From positions 1,860,001 to 1,924,000 of the forward strand of contig JAAROD010000004.1 of the NCBI GenBank assembly GCA_012274445.1: a DNA stretch of 64,000 bases. The letters run 5' to 3'. Below, piece after piece: positions 23,249 to 34,962 of this stretch. The notes beneath the pieces are model-generated. The model saw only the letters and a list, made by a program, of their open reading frames with translations, had not been told where the DNA came from and ran no database searches. Origin of the DNA: Sclerotiophoma versabilis. Lineage: Eukaryota; Ascomycota; Dothideomycetes; Pleosporales; Didymellaceae. The position numbers were made by a program, and so were the translations under genes. The number at the start of each line of letters is the position of its first letter. Within the stretch, counting starts at the first letter, position 1.

Positions 23249-24125
23249 GTGACGGTAGATAGTAGGACGATGACAACGCAAATGACAATGCAATGGTCGA
23301 AATCGTACTTCGCATAGTCGGTGCAGCTGATACGAGGCTCGCTGTAGGTTTTGTAGGCGGCGGTGTGAGCGGGGGCGGTTGCCTTGGCGAGAGTGAAGGG
23401 AAGGAGCGGTCTGCCAGGTGAGAGAAAGAGCGTTCGACAATAGGCGCAAAAGCGCAGAATAGAGCAGTTATCCGTCTCTTGTTGCTCTGATTGGAACGCA
23501 GGGCGGGGCTGCGAGAGATGAAGCCAGTGTCGTTCGCTCGATCGAGAGGTAGAGCAAACAGAGGGTCAAAGTGAAGGGGCGTGTTGACACAGTCTGAGTA
23601 GATGGCAGCCGGCGGAAGCTGTTGCTAAGCTGGAATGGATGGAGCGAATAGGAGCAGTAAATTGCGAGAAAGTATTTGTATATAGCAGCAACATGAAGAT
23701 TTAAAAACACCGGTGTGGCAGGAGGCTATGTAGGGTATGAGCCTGGAGAGACGGGTACCTGCTGCTGCTGCGCAAGAAGCGGAGACAAGCGCAGGGTTGA
23801 AGGGTTCTAAATTTGGTCTCTGAGAACCACACGCATGATCTGTGAACAAAGAAAATTGACGAAACTCGTCCTCGGCCTCCAAACACAGGGCTTGGAAGCG
23901 AGCCTGTCTAAACTTGTCGAACTAGTCATGTTGCTCGCCAGGGTAAGACAATACCAATGGCAATTGGATGCGATGATAGCGAGGAAATGATGCAATTGTT
24001 GGGCTGCCTCATGCCGCCCGTGGTATCCACGCACCTATCATATTTTTCCCAAATCCCTATGCATGCGCTGAAACGCCAAGTGGAAAAAGTCGCTCCGTGG
24101 CTCGTTCCCACCAGTAACGACATAC
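23249..24125. other. Intergenic, no gene seen
   Basis: Upstream region of the Pro/Tyr-rich gene and downstream of the p24 gene. Nothing distinctive. Confidence 0.5.
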
Positions 24126-24914
24126 TTATACAACACGCTTGACCTGTCACGAGGTTAGAGAAAGGTGTAGTCAAAGGAGAGGCAGCACTCACCTCGAAGA
24201 ATCTCTTCAACCACCAGACCTGGAAGCCGCCGTTCGCGCCGAGCACAAGAATTTGGAAGACGCTCCACCACTTGACTCGCGCATTGGTGCTCTCAGCGGT
24301 GTTCCTGTGTGTCCTCTCGCGAACGATGATGTAGCTCTGCTCATCCTTGACCTGCCTTACAAGCTCTGACAGGTGGCGCACTGCAATTGAATCAGCATCC
24401 TATCCTTTCACATCTGCAAATTCCGAACAGGTGTTACGAACCCTCCTTCTCCAGGGGATCAGACGGGGCCTCGACCTCGGGCACATAGACAATGCCGTGC
24501 ACATTGAACGAGATTTCCTTCGTGTTGGCGCCCCAGTGCTCGTTGTAGAAGCAGTATATGTATTTGCCGTCCTCGGTTGCATCGAAGGCGTGGTCGCCGG
24601 AGGACACACCGCGCTGGTGGACCTGGTAGTTGCGAGATGGTGTCTCAATCTGTGCACTTGGTCAGCCATTGCGCTGTCTGCTGCCTTCCAATCCTCTGTT
24701 TGGGACCCGTGCATACCCAGAAATCAATGTCCAAGTTTCCACTGCCACCAAACTCCCTGTCGCCGACCTGGAAGGTGACTGTCATCTCGTCACCCTTGTG
24801 CAGCTCCTCGTGGAAGCATTCGCGCTGGTGCGCCTTCATCTGGATGTTGTGCGCCGAAGTGAGAGACAGCAGGCTGCTCGCTGCTGCGAGGAGGCCGAGG
24901 GATGGGAACAGCAT
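24126..24914 (-). CDS. emp24: p24-family cargo receptor, Emp24/p24-beta type
   Basis: Four exons (24914-24717, 24649-24442, 24380-24193, 24143-24126) give 203 aa, the normal p24 length. There is a signal peptide (LLAAASSLLSLTSA), then a GOLD domain with the two conserved cysteines (QRECFHEEL and YIYCFYNEHW) and TFQVGDREFGGSGNLDIDFW. A coiled coil (VRHLSELVRQVKDEQSYIIV), a transmembrane helix and the cytoplasmic tail follow. The final 18-nt exon is needed to complete the tail FFEVKRVV, which carries the diaromatic COPII signal and a basic COPI-type motif. It cycles between ER and Golgi and sorts GPI-anchored and other cargo. It is divergent from the Myb-like gene, with about 730 bp between starts. 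Confidence 0.95.
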
Positions 24915-25646
24915 CTCTGCGGGCTGCGGGTGTGGCTGGTCGGTGATCACGAAGGGATGTTGGATTGTTGGATGTTGTTAGCGATCCACAACCAGACCCC
25001 CGAGAGGCCAGCTGGTTGCCCGCAACTTGAGTGGACCGTGCGCTTTCTCCCTGCGTCGCTCTCCGTGGTAACTCCACTTATACCGCGAAACCGGGCCAAG
25101 CCTTCCACATGTCGAGATGAACCCTCTTGACAGTCGCTAAGCTATCTCATAACAGCCGGGACTTCCGAGTACCTCTGTGCTGCTCTGTGACACACACCGG
25201 TGCGATCCGTGTAGACCAGCGTAGCGCAACCACTTGTGAACTGTCCGATCTCAGCTGTTGCTATTTAATCAGTGTACTGTAACGAAATGCTTAGTAGGTC
25301 CTGAGTATTTTTTACTCTTTCAGTTTCAACCCCAGGCTCAATCTCACCATTGCCTCTCATTCCACACCCTTGTTTCTCATGCCCACCGCCACTCCATGCT
25401 AGTGCAGGGCTGCATGCGTTCGTATTCCTTCTTCATCTCGCTGCATTAGGTTATACATTATCAGGCTGGTATCACGGACTAATTGGTTGATGATCAATCC
25501 AAAGAGTCATGGTGGACTCTCCTTCACTTCACCTTATTGCCAAGACGATGCTGCCCCACCAAACCAGGCGCATTGAGATTCAGACACTATCGCGTCAGAG
25601 TTACTGTCGACCGCTAGCTTGATCTTTCTCCAATCCCTATAGGTGA
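24915..25646. other. Divergent promoter region (p24 gene / Myb-GW gene)
   Basis: About 730 bp without a gene between two divergent start codons. It presumably contains both promoters. No TATA box was recognised. Confidence 0.5.
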
Positions 25647-27114
25647 TTGTCCAGCATGGCCAACTCAAATGGCGCACCGAAGCGCGTTTCGATGGCCTAC
25701 ATCCTGGGCTTCAGTGACAAGCCCTTCAAAGATGTGGGACCGCCTCTCCCGCCGCAGCCGCCGCCTCCTCGTCATCCCAGCACTTTCAAGCAGATGGTGA
25801 GTACAGACTGTACCAGCACATGCAACGTCTTAACGATTTGTGCAGGTCACCGCTCCCGGCGGCGTCATTGAGTGGACAGCCAGCGATGGCCGGCGTGGCA
25901 GACTCACTGGGCCGGGTAAGCCACGCTTGAACACCACTATCCTCGTGCCGATGCCTGAAGGCAAGGCCACGGTTGAAACAGCGTCCAAGGAAGACGCAGC
26001 TGACGGGGACATTGGCGGTCTCCTGGGCGGCGGTGGACTGTTTGACGATGCACCCACTGACAGCGACTGGACAAAAGAGCAGGACGGCAAACTGCTGGCA
26101 CTGAGGGCCGATAATATCACCGGTCCTTGGGCTGATACTGCTAAAGAGCTGAAAAAGAACGAGCATGAGTGCAAAAATCGCTTCAAGAAGATCAGGCCCC
26201 CGGACTGGATGCCGAATAACGCTAAGAGTGGTAAACAGAGCCAAGGCAAACGAAAGGAACAGAACAATGAGAACAATCAGAAGCATAGCGAGAACAGGGA
26301 CGATGAGAGGAAGGACGAAGCTGCAAATAGTGCGTTCGTTGCTTCTGCTGACAGCGCTTGGCCTGGAGGAGGCGACGGCGGATGGGTCAACACAAACAAC
26401 ACTGGAGCCACTCAGGAATATTCTGGTGCATGGGGCAATGGGGATGCTACAAGCGCCGCCATTAATACGTGGGAGTGTGCTGGCGCCGGAAACTGGGATG
26501 CACCTGCTGACAACAAGGACGGAGACAGCAAGGATACGGGTGGCTTCATACTTGACAACAACGTATGGGGCACTGGAGGAGATTCGGGAGACAACAAGGT
26601 TGAGAACGACCTCCAAACTGGGAAAACCGGTTGGGACAATGTACAAGATTCTGGGAGCAATAACGCCACAGGCACTTGGGACAACAGTGGTGGTGGAGGC
26701 AAAGGCTGGGATACCAGTTGGGGCAATGACAACAAGAACAAGGACAATAACAACGCTACCAACAAAAACGCCCCAAAGAAAAGCCCTTCTAATAAGGACC
26801 CCTCCAACAAAGACGTCAAGCAACCGTCTAACAAGGGTCCTTCACAGTCCGGATCCCGGCAGCACTCCCCTCGCAGGTCTTACAAGCCGTCGATATCAGC
26901 ACCGACCGAGTACGAACTCAAGCCCGACTCGACCTTTTCCGCCGACGATTTACGTCTCATCGCAAAAATACTGCAGCAAGACTGCCAGATGGTATGGAAC
27001 AGGGTCAGTTGGAGGTTCAGGGACAAGACAGGGAGAAACCTGCATGCCGAAGTGTTCGAGAAGAAGGTCATGGGCAGGATCGAAGAGAGAGGCAGTGAGC
27101 GCGGCGGAAGGTGA
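25647..27114 (+). CDS. Myb/SANT-like protein with tryptophan-rich GW/WG repeat region
   Basis: Two exons, 25647-25796 and 25846-27114 (49-bp intron), give 472 aa; a second ATG at 25656 is equally good. Residues about 1-50 include a proline run (PPLPPQPPPPRHP). About 120-172 reads DWTKEQDGKLLALRADNITG and ELKKNEHECKNRFKKIRPPDW, a SANT/Myb-like helix bundle with spaced Trp. Residues 222-342 hold ten tryptophans in a Gly/Asn/Asp-rich background, six next to Gly. This pattern is like Argonaute-hook GW proteins. A Lys/Asn/Ser-rich linker leads to a conserved-looking C-terminal block (LRLIAKILQQDCQMVWNRVS). The combined function is unknown. Nuclear chromatin or RNA-silencing roles are possible. Confidence 0.8.
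26359..26721 (+). other. Trp-rich GW/WG repeat segment in the Myb-like protein
   Basis: Ten Trp codons lie within 121 codons, each separated by about 5-20 Gly/Asn/Asp/Ser residues. Examples are GGWVN, GAWGN, NVWGT, TGWDN and TSWGN. No secondary structure is expected. This matches the Argonaute-hook style of motif spacing (established for GW182-type proteins); binding is inference only. Confidence 0.6.
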
Positions 27115-28197
27115 AGGGCCCATCGCCAATAAGGTCATCTTCAGTCCTGCCACTCTTGGTCCACATCCGTGGTACTGCGGCCTGGTTTTCGAAAGTGTAG
27201 TTGGAGTGGAGTGGACATAGCTTAATACTGGCCATGTCCGGTAACTCCCATCGCTCCGGGAAATCACTCGGTTGCACCACGCAGTACTGTATTGACATAA
27301 CCCACTTACGGCCTCAATGTGCCATCCGCCATCTCGTCCCCTCTCCAGTCTACCTGGTGACGTTGCACATCTCTACCGAAAAAGCTCCGTGGTGGATTGG
27401 ATCTACATCTGATGAGACGAAACGATAAACCAACACACACGCGCGCAGCCGAGTAAACAAATGGACTACACAGAGAACTTCAAAATAAAGATGATGTATG
27501 CATTTGAACAGTTCTATTATCCTGAATAGAAAACAATCGGCAACATCGCCAATTCATCCTAAAACCCTGGTCTTGAGGTCGCTGCGGACAGGTACACGTT
27601 TTGTTCCTGTTTAGCCGCGGGTATCATGAGTATCTATGGGTTTTTGTGATCAGATGGAGAGAGTGTCACGAAAATATGCACAGAGACCAAGGTGATGTTG
27701 GCTGTCGTTCGGCTGTAACGCGCGTCACTGGAGGATGTTGCGAGCGATGCAAAATAAAGGCTTAATCATGTTTTCGCAGTAGGACATCAAAACTACTGCG
27801 TGCCATTTTCAAACAAAGAAGGAGTGACTAGACGTCTGTACCGCATGGGATCGGGGGTAAATCATGGAGTTGTTCGGGATGACGTCAATGTGCATGTGTA
27901 AGGCGTCCCTTCTACCAGGTATCGACCCTGACCGCTTGCACCACAAACAAGACTTCGACGAAGACTTGTGCTATCTGAACTGCGTTGCCGTGATAATGTA
28001 CTGGAATTGGAAGGTGCCGAGATGTGGCGCGTAGCACTCTCCTCGCGTGTATTCAGTTCAGTGCTTCTCATAAAATACAGAGTTGAGACCTAAGCACGTA
28101 AAGTTGCACGCGACCGCAAATTATATTCTCTTCTACCTTTACACACTTCTACATTTTTCCGAAATCAACTCCTAGCGCGCAACTGCTGTGCACAAAC
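27115..28197. other. Intergenic, no gene seen
   Basis: About 1.1 kb with short frames only. Confidence 0.5.
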
Positions 28198-28909
28198 ATG
28201 TCCAATCTACCAGAGTCAAACGGTCCCATCCCACATGGCGGTTCGTCCCATGCACACACAACACCACCACCTCACTGTACTAAACCCGCCAGATTGTACA
28301 TCCATTTCAGGACTTTACACCAACTCCCAAAAAGTCGTCTCAAACATAGCATCCTGCCAAGTCTCAGCCAAATCGCCCTACTGCTGGCCCCCAAACGGGA
28401 CCCGTATCTGCATCGACGCGCACGAATTCATTTCTACGCAAATAACAGTCTTCTGGCCACAAGGATACTACCACTCCGATTCACTCCTACAGACAACCTT
28501 CAATCCAAGCACGAAGCTCCGAACCGACGTCATCAACGACGGGAGAGACACCACTGTGAGCCTGACGTGGGAGGAGTACGACGAGCGGGGCGTTGCGATC
28601 CCTGGTGTCGAGCATGAGAAGGCCGTGCAGATGTATTTTCTAGAGCGGCGTGGTCAGGAACCTGACCGTAAGGATGCGGCGAGTGGTGAAGGGGGCGTGT
28701 TGCATCGAGGGCCCGTGTTGGTTCTGGTTCAGACTGAGGATTGGAAACCTAAGACTACTGAGGCGCCCAATACGACGGCTGCGTACCCTTTTGCTGATAA
28801 AGTATCTGCGGGAGTGAGCGTGGGATGGAGACAGCGCGGGGTCGGGTTGCTGATAGTGCTGCTGTTTTTTTGGGCATCTCTGCTTGGAACATGTAGCTAT
28901 TCGGGCTGA
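28198..28909 (+). CDS. Hypothetical protein with C-terminal membrane segment
   Basis: The frame running from about 28293 to 28909 has strong third-position C and protein-like text (SAKSPYCWPPNGTRICIDA, TTVSLTWEEYDERGVAIPG). The best start is ATG 28198 with a 70-bp intron (28223-28292), which has a weak GTCCCA donor but a good TACTAAAC branch site and CCAG acceptor. This gives 213 aa. The alternative is an unspliced start at ATG 28235. The C-terminus is a hydrophobic helix (GLLIVLLFFWASLLG) with a short tail, so the protein may be tail-anchored, or the helix could be a GPI signal. No family is recognised. Confidence 0.55.
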
Positions 28910-30554
28910 GTGTGTTCGGTGCTGATTATATTGCCTCTGAAACTTGCATGGGTATTCTGGGGATTGCCACTACTTTGGGGGTATTATCAAGTCCACGAAG
29001 TACATATGAGGAACATCAACCGAGGAGCTCCGCGGCTACCTTCAGACATCGTAAAAATACCAATGTCTCCCCTATACAAGCAAGCGGGTTTTTCCAACGC
29101 TTCAATTCGTCGCGTACACGACTGAAGGTGCAGGCTTAGTATTTGCAAATTCGACCTAACCATGCCTGATGCCTCATGTGTGCGAGATTCTATCTCGGCG
29201 AGCTTTCACTTGAAGATAGTATAGGTATACTGCTGGGCACTGTTTGTAATTTACCATCAACTTCGTCACAGCAGTTACATCGCCTTAAAGCGTTGCGAAT
29301 CGGACAGTTCTTCTTCTTGACGGAACGGTGAAGCTCAGAGAATCACATCCGCTACTTTACGCGATCTGGCGAACCTCGTGGCACAGGTGGTAAATTGAGC
29401 TGCCTTCTGCCCATCTGACTGCTCTGGGAGAATGAATGCGAGTCAGTCACCTAATCTCGAATGCAAACCGCTACCAGCGATAGGTGCGATTTCAGAGCTG
29501 ATGCAGGATTAATTTTGGACGATGTGGAACTGGCTCTTCTTTATACAGGTCTACAAGCATCTCGTGGGTTCCTGAAATGGTACACCCGTCTATTGCACTG
29601 AAGTATGCCGACGCGACCCTAAAGGCTTTCAGGGCAGGCTTTCTGTTGGCTATTCAGGCAGGAGCCTTGTAAATAACGACGCATGGCATACTCTACTACT
29701 GGATCATGACTTTTAAGGCGCGGTGGATATGTTGAAGAAGGGGTGGCACGGCGAGCCGTAAGAGGGTATTTCATAAGGAGCCAAGATTTTGAAAGAGAGT
29801 TGGGACTATCATTTAAGCGACTTCTCGTCAGGCTTAAGGCTCCTCTAATCAAAGTTGATCACATTTTGCAACAACTACTCAATTATGGTGACACCAACAC
29901 GGCCGTTCACCCGTTGCATGGGAACAACGCAGCTGTAGGTTCGCCTGCATCTCTCTTTTCCCGTCGAATCCCGATAGATCGAAAAACAAAATCATGAGAG
30001 TTATCTTAACCTTCTGTCACCCCTCACAAATGCTCTCTTCACGCCCTCATTCATATTGCATTCTTACTCAAATCGACCTTGTCCACCAACAAGTATACCT
30101 GTATCGCCAAGGATTTTGTATTTCATTGTCCAAACTATCGCCCATATTAAAAATGACTGACAGTTTTTGCGAACCAACCTAAACCTGGTAGGCTAGCGGA
30201 AGGCTTGCAGGAGCCGCACTCTTGGGTGGGGTAGTGGATGGCCTTAATAGACAGCAGCATCTAACGACTTTACTGTGCGAAACATCAATCAGACTCTCCT
30301 CGAAGACCATTTCGACAGCCCAAGCAATTTTTAGTGACAACTGACGGGAATGGGATTGCAACAAAGTGCTCAACGTGTGGAAGATATTGGCCAGGGGTTT
30401 TCGGTTGGGAGAGACATTAAGCCAAGTCAGATGCTCTCAATCCTTGTCCCGTGCTTTCTTAAGGTTACAGCCTGCAGAATGTTATGCTATCGTCAAATGT
30501 GTTACAACACTGACGGTATTGCTGTGCGTTCATTGCGTTGGATTGGTAAATATT
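28910..30554. other. Intergenic, no gene seen
   Basis: About 1.6 kb between convergent genes with short frames only. A frame at 29743-29997 shows no domain or splice support. Confidence 0.5.
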
Positions 30555-32426
30555 TCACGATAAATACGATCTTAATGGGTTGAAACGTGGATAACCGGCA
30601 TCTGGAAGTATCCCTATCCTGGGCAGTGCCGTAATATCATCATACTCGCTGCCACCACGTCCACTTGACTGGTAGCTCCTAGCTGGTACCTGTAGCAGCT
30701 CCATTTGCTCATCCACACTAGCTTTCCCTGTTTCCTCTGCAACTTCAGTCCGTGGCGTCACGGCGTGAAAGCCATAGAACTTCGGTCGTCGTGTTGGCTC
30801 GTTTTGCAGCGGCGGGCTGCCGCTTCGATCTACGGCCGACCAGAATGATGTCTGGAAAGATCGAGATTGTTTGGGAAACAGCGTTCGCAAGGGATTCCAT
30901 ATCCATACAGAGCCTCTTGGTTCGGTGGGCGCATGGCCGCGTTCGATGTCTTGCACGGTCTCTGCTTGTGACTTCGCCCAACTCGACGCTGAAATGTCCG
31001 TGGTTACTCCATATGAATCCTTTCCATGCTCAGAGAATGACGGTATTGGGAACACTGAGCGGCCTTTGCGCTTTCTTTGCAGGCTTGGTATTTGGTTTCG
31101 ATCTTGACCGGGTATACTTCGACTTCGTGAACGGTTCGTTAGAAAGGTTTGGAAACGAGACGGCAGGATGATCAGGAGTAGTTGTCGTACCGCTGGCAGC
31201 GATGCACAGACAATACCAGCAGCGAGTTCTGCGCCTGTCCAGATGGATACGTTCGTGTAGTCCCACGTTGGGTCGAGGGAGATTTTGAACCCTTTAAGCG
31301 AGTAAAGTCGGATTATTGTTGTGATGCAGCCACTGTAAAGCTGTGGTCAGAATAAACCTGGTGAGTGGGTGTACATGCCACTCACAAAGCCCCGACTGCA
31401 AACATAAATGCCACTGCTATCTTGCGCCACCTCTTCATGTGAAGTTTGAACAAGCTTGGCATGGGCATAACCAAGATAATGAGGTCCTGCAAGATGGCAT
31501 TCGCGCTGTTCGCAAAACCAATAGCGCCAATGTCGAGACACGTGCCTTTGATGTCCCGATCCCAGAACGATCGTGTTGGATTACAGGCGAATATCGTCAA
31601 TAACTGGATGATAAATGAAGATAGAACGATGTAGCCAAGAACAATCCAGCAAACGACACGAAATCGGTGGTCGTGGAAGACTTCTAGATAGAAGGCTATC
31701 AATGAGACCTTGACGAAACAGAGCGTAATGACATATAAATTCCAGCAGATATAGACTTGTTTTGTCAGTGACGATGCGACAGTCTCAAGGGGTCTTACAA
31801 TATTTTAGCGCCATCTGCAATTGCCCCGGCTCAAGATCCCATAAGTGTTTCCCAAAGTTGAACCGCGTCACTAAACGACGTTAGATATGACGTTTGTTGA
31901 GGATGGGAAAACCCACTCTCATACGCAGATGTATATGTCGCAGTCGCAAGGAGGAGGGCTGCAAGGATGCACCAGTCATCACTCCTCACACGTTTGGTGA
32001 GCAACCTCGTGGCGAACCTCAGTGCCACAAATAGACAAACCGTTGCGTATACAGTTGTTAATGATGCGAAAAGTATGCCTGTCTTAGATTCATGTGGTAG
32101 GCTACAAAGCTCGGCCTGGACTTTCGCTGTCCCTAGGGAGTCGGCCATAGTGCAGTTGGCCAGTATACATGCTGCGGTGCTGTACATAAGTTCCTCGCTT
32201 GCGCACTGGCACTCAGTGTCTATGAGAGTGCACCCAACAGCAGGTACGGTTTGTAAAAGGCATGTGAGCTGTAACTGTCAGCAGAGTATCAGATACGTAG
32301 CTGTCAACATACACCACAAGGAGGGATATCTGCAACTCCAAGCGCTCGCTTGTTGACCTCAAATCCAGATACATGGCCGAAAAATGGGCACGAGAAGAAT
32401 AAGAGAATGTTAATGAAGAGGCGCAT
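30555..32426 (-). CDS. CFEM-domain PTH11-like GPCR (7 TM)
   Basis: Five exons (32426-32313, 32268-31917, 31870-31800, 31756-31386, 31332-30555; introns 43-53 bp) give 561 aa. A signal peptide (residues 1 to about 21) is followed by a complete CFEM domain with eight cysteines: PPC, LTC, VGC, TEC, QC, AAC, ANC and ELC. The middle is completed by GCTLIDTECQCASEEL. Seven hydrophobic helices of the fungal rhodopsin domain follow, including LCFVKVSLIAFYLEVF, FSQ-free ILQDLIILVMPMPSLF and IWTGAELAAGIVCASLPA. A cytoplasmic tail of about 220 residues completes it. This architecture matches PTH11, the Magnaporthe receptor for surface cues. The tail's open frame merges directly with exon 5, so no further intron is needed. 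Confidence 0.92.
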
Positions 32427-33625
32427 TATGGTCGTGTCCCAGCTATAGCTGGTACAGCATCGATGCTGAACAGGCCATGTATATAAATGCGAAGCAGGGT
32501 CGGAGGATCTTCAATGATCTGCAAGAAAAAGTGGGCGATTCTGTGTGGTCGAGGCCAGTACCAAACATCTGCATGTGCGAGCGGCAAGTCCCTGTTGACA
32601 CTGTATTGAATTCCTCCGACTCTTGCTTCTATTTGGTGAGTGACAGCATGGGGTATGTCACCGGAGCACACTAGTGTCGGAGTGTGGATTTGAGTTTGCG
32701 CTAATGCTGTGGAGGTGGCCCACGTTTTCACTGCCGACATTCATCTCCACATAACGTTGGCGGACTTATCCAGGAGCCGTTTGCACGGTCCTGTCAGCTC
32801 TGTCGTGCAGCCTCTTGGAAAACAATTTGGGTCATTCCGCATATTGTTCAAGGATCAGTGTATCTCTTCTGCTAGTCTAACTGTGCAACCCTGACATTCT
32901 GTACACTGCAAGGCGATTGCCGGATCGTCGTGGATCGTCGTGGATCTTGTAGTGCCGACGTGTATGCCCGCGCGCAGCAAGAGTATCCTTGAGCAGATCA
33001 TCCCCAAACAACATTCGTGAACATGTCGCATCAACCAAAAGTCACCTGTGTGTCGGGTGGTCTAACCGAAGGAGGCACCGAGACCGGGGAAACTGTCCGG
33101 TTTCCGGTGTTTCGGCTTTCGCATCGCGTGGTGGCGTTCGCCATCTTCATGCCGCTCCTCAACATGTTGTAACGGCAAGGAAAGGCGTGTACTTAGGGCA
33201 AACGTGGGAATAAAATGACAGCTTGAGAATCTCTCACAGAACGAACGCAAAACTAAGAAAGCCTGGGTGACGTGGTACGTTCTATGAGTGAGGTACTACG
33301 GTAATTCACACTGCGGATGCTGGCCGAACACATCGGTCGGCGGCAATGCAGAAGCCATACTCCCTGCACGGTCAGAGCAACACGACTGTGTTTCCGCACG
33401 CGAAGATATGATGGGTGTGCACAATTTATGTTGACGAGTGGTAGGTACAGATTGATATAGGTGAGAGTATCCCTGCCACAGCTGCATCATGTTCCCCGCA
33501 GTACGTCATGACCCGAGGTTGCTCATGGAGAGCATCGACTTTCAGATCGCAAGATCTCAACGTGTTATTGCTCCGATAATATTGAAGTCTTCTAGGAAAC
33601 CCATTTATATCTGACCATCGCGAAT
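32427..33625. other. Divergent intergenic region
   Basis: About 1.2 kb between the divergent GPCR and PRISE genes. Only small frames are present. Confidence 0.5.
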
Positions 33626-34962
33626 ATGTCGAAACAGCAAACAGTCCACACTAAAGGCATCTACCACGGCCTACCAGTCTACCCTTCCTCCATCAAAGGT
33701 CTTACGGCAATCATCACTGGTGCAAATGGAATCTCAGGAAACTACATGCTACGAGTACTTGCAGAAGCCCCAGAGCGGTGGACGAAAATATACTGCTTGT
33801 CTCGACGCCCACCCGCGATTCCTGAGGGATTGCCAGTGCAAGCCGAGCACATTGCCCTTGACTTCTTGAAAGAGCCGGAGGTGATAGCCAAAGTGTTGAG
33901 AGAGAAGGGGGTGCAAGCCGATTACGTCTTCTTCTATAGTTATGTACAGGTCAAGCCAAAACAAGGTGGAGGACTCTGGAGTGATGCAGAGGAGATGTGC
34001 AGAGTGAACAGTGAGTCTCTCCTTCTCTACCGCCATGACTTGAAGCCGGGACCTAATCCCACTCAGCTGCACTACTTCAAAATTTCTGCTCAGCCCTCCC
34101 ACTTGCTTCTATAACACCCAAGCGTATCATGCTGCAAACCGGTGCGAAGAACTATGGTGTTCACCTGGGACCTTCTGCTATACCACAAGAGGAGACTGCA
34201 CCTCGCGTTACTCTCGAGCCCAATTTCTACTACCCGCAGGAGGATTTCCTTTGGTCTTTCTGCTCCGAGTATGGCATTGACTGGAACGTTTGTATGCCAG
34301 CTGGCATTTTAGGCGCTGTACCTGACGCAGCCATGAACCTAGTGTTTCCACTGGGCGTGTATGCAAGCGTGCAGAAGCATCTTGGTGAAAAACTCGAGTT
34401 TCCGTCTGACCTTCAGGCCTGGGAAGTCAATCGCTGCATGAGCAGCAGCAAGATGAACGGTTACATGGAAGAGTGGGCGTTGTTGACAGCAGAAGCGAGA
34501 AACCAGAAGTTCAATACCATGGATGGGACGACGTTCACGTGGGGAAACCACTGGCCAAAACTTGCCAAAAGCTACGGTATAAGTTGCGGTCTTCCAAGTA
34601 TAGACGACAGCGAATATACGGTTGTCAAGAGCAAGCATGATCCACCACCACGAGGCTTCGGCCCCCCAGCAACGTATCGCATCCGTTTCAGGTTAGTAGA
34701 CTGGGCGAGGCAGGAAAAGGTGCAGAAAGCATGGGCCGAACTTACAACAAAGTATGGGCTCACTAGTGGACCCTTACAAGATATGGACATCGACCGAATC
34801 TTTGGCTTCACGGATGGAAGTTTGATGGGTACCTCGTTGGACCTCACAATGAACAAAGCGAGGAAGATGGGGTGGCATGGGTTCGTTGATTCGAATGATG
34901 CGATCATTGAAGTGCTTGGAGAGTTTGTGAAGCTGAAGATGCTGCCGCCGCTTCTTGAGTAG
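33626..34962 (+). CDS. PRISE-type NAD(P)-dependent reductase (progesterone 5-beta-reductase/iridoid synthase-like SDR)
   Basis: Two exons, 33626-34010 and 34067-34962 (56-bp intron), give 426 aa. GLTAIITGANGISGNYMLRVL is the Rossmann dinucleotide motif. YCLSRRPPAIPEGL carries the basic cofactor-specificity residues. After the splice, TALLQNFCSALPLASITPKR leads to RIMLQTGAKNYGVHLGP, the family hallmark around the catalytic Tyr/Lys. FYYPQEDFL and WNVCMPAGILGAVPDAAMN are also characteristic. Fungal members (such as SirQ-like proteins) reduce activated C=C bonds, sometimes in secondary metabolism. A downstream acceptor (34095) would give a shorter, less conserved junction. It stands alone, so the substrate is unknown. 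Confidence 0.88.

Noticed and set aside
26165..27220. 351-codon frame overlapping the Myb-GW gene and its antisense 345-codon partner
   Set aside because: Neither has a plausible start context or domain, and both are shadows of the Asn/Gly-rich coding frame.
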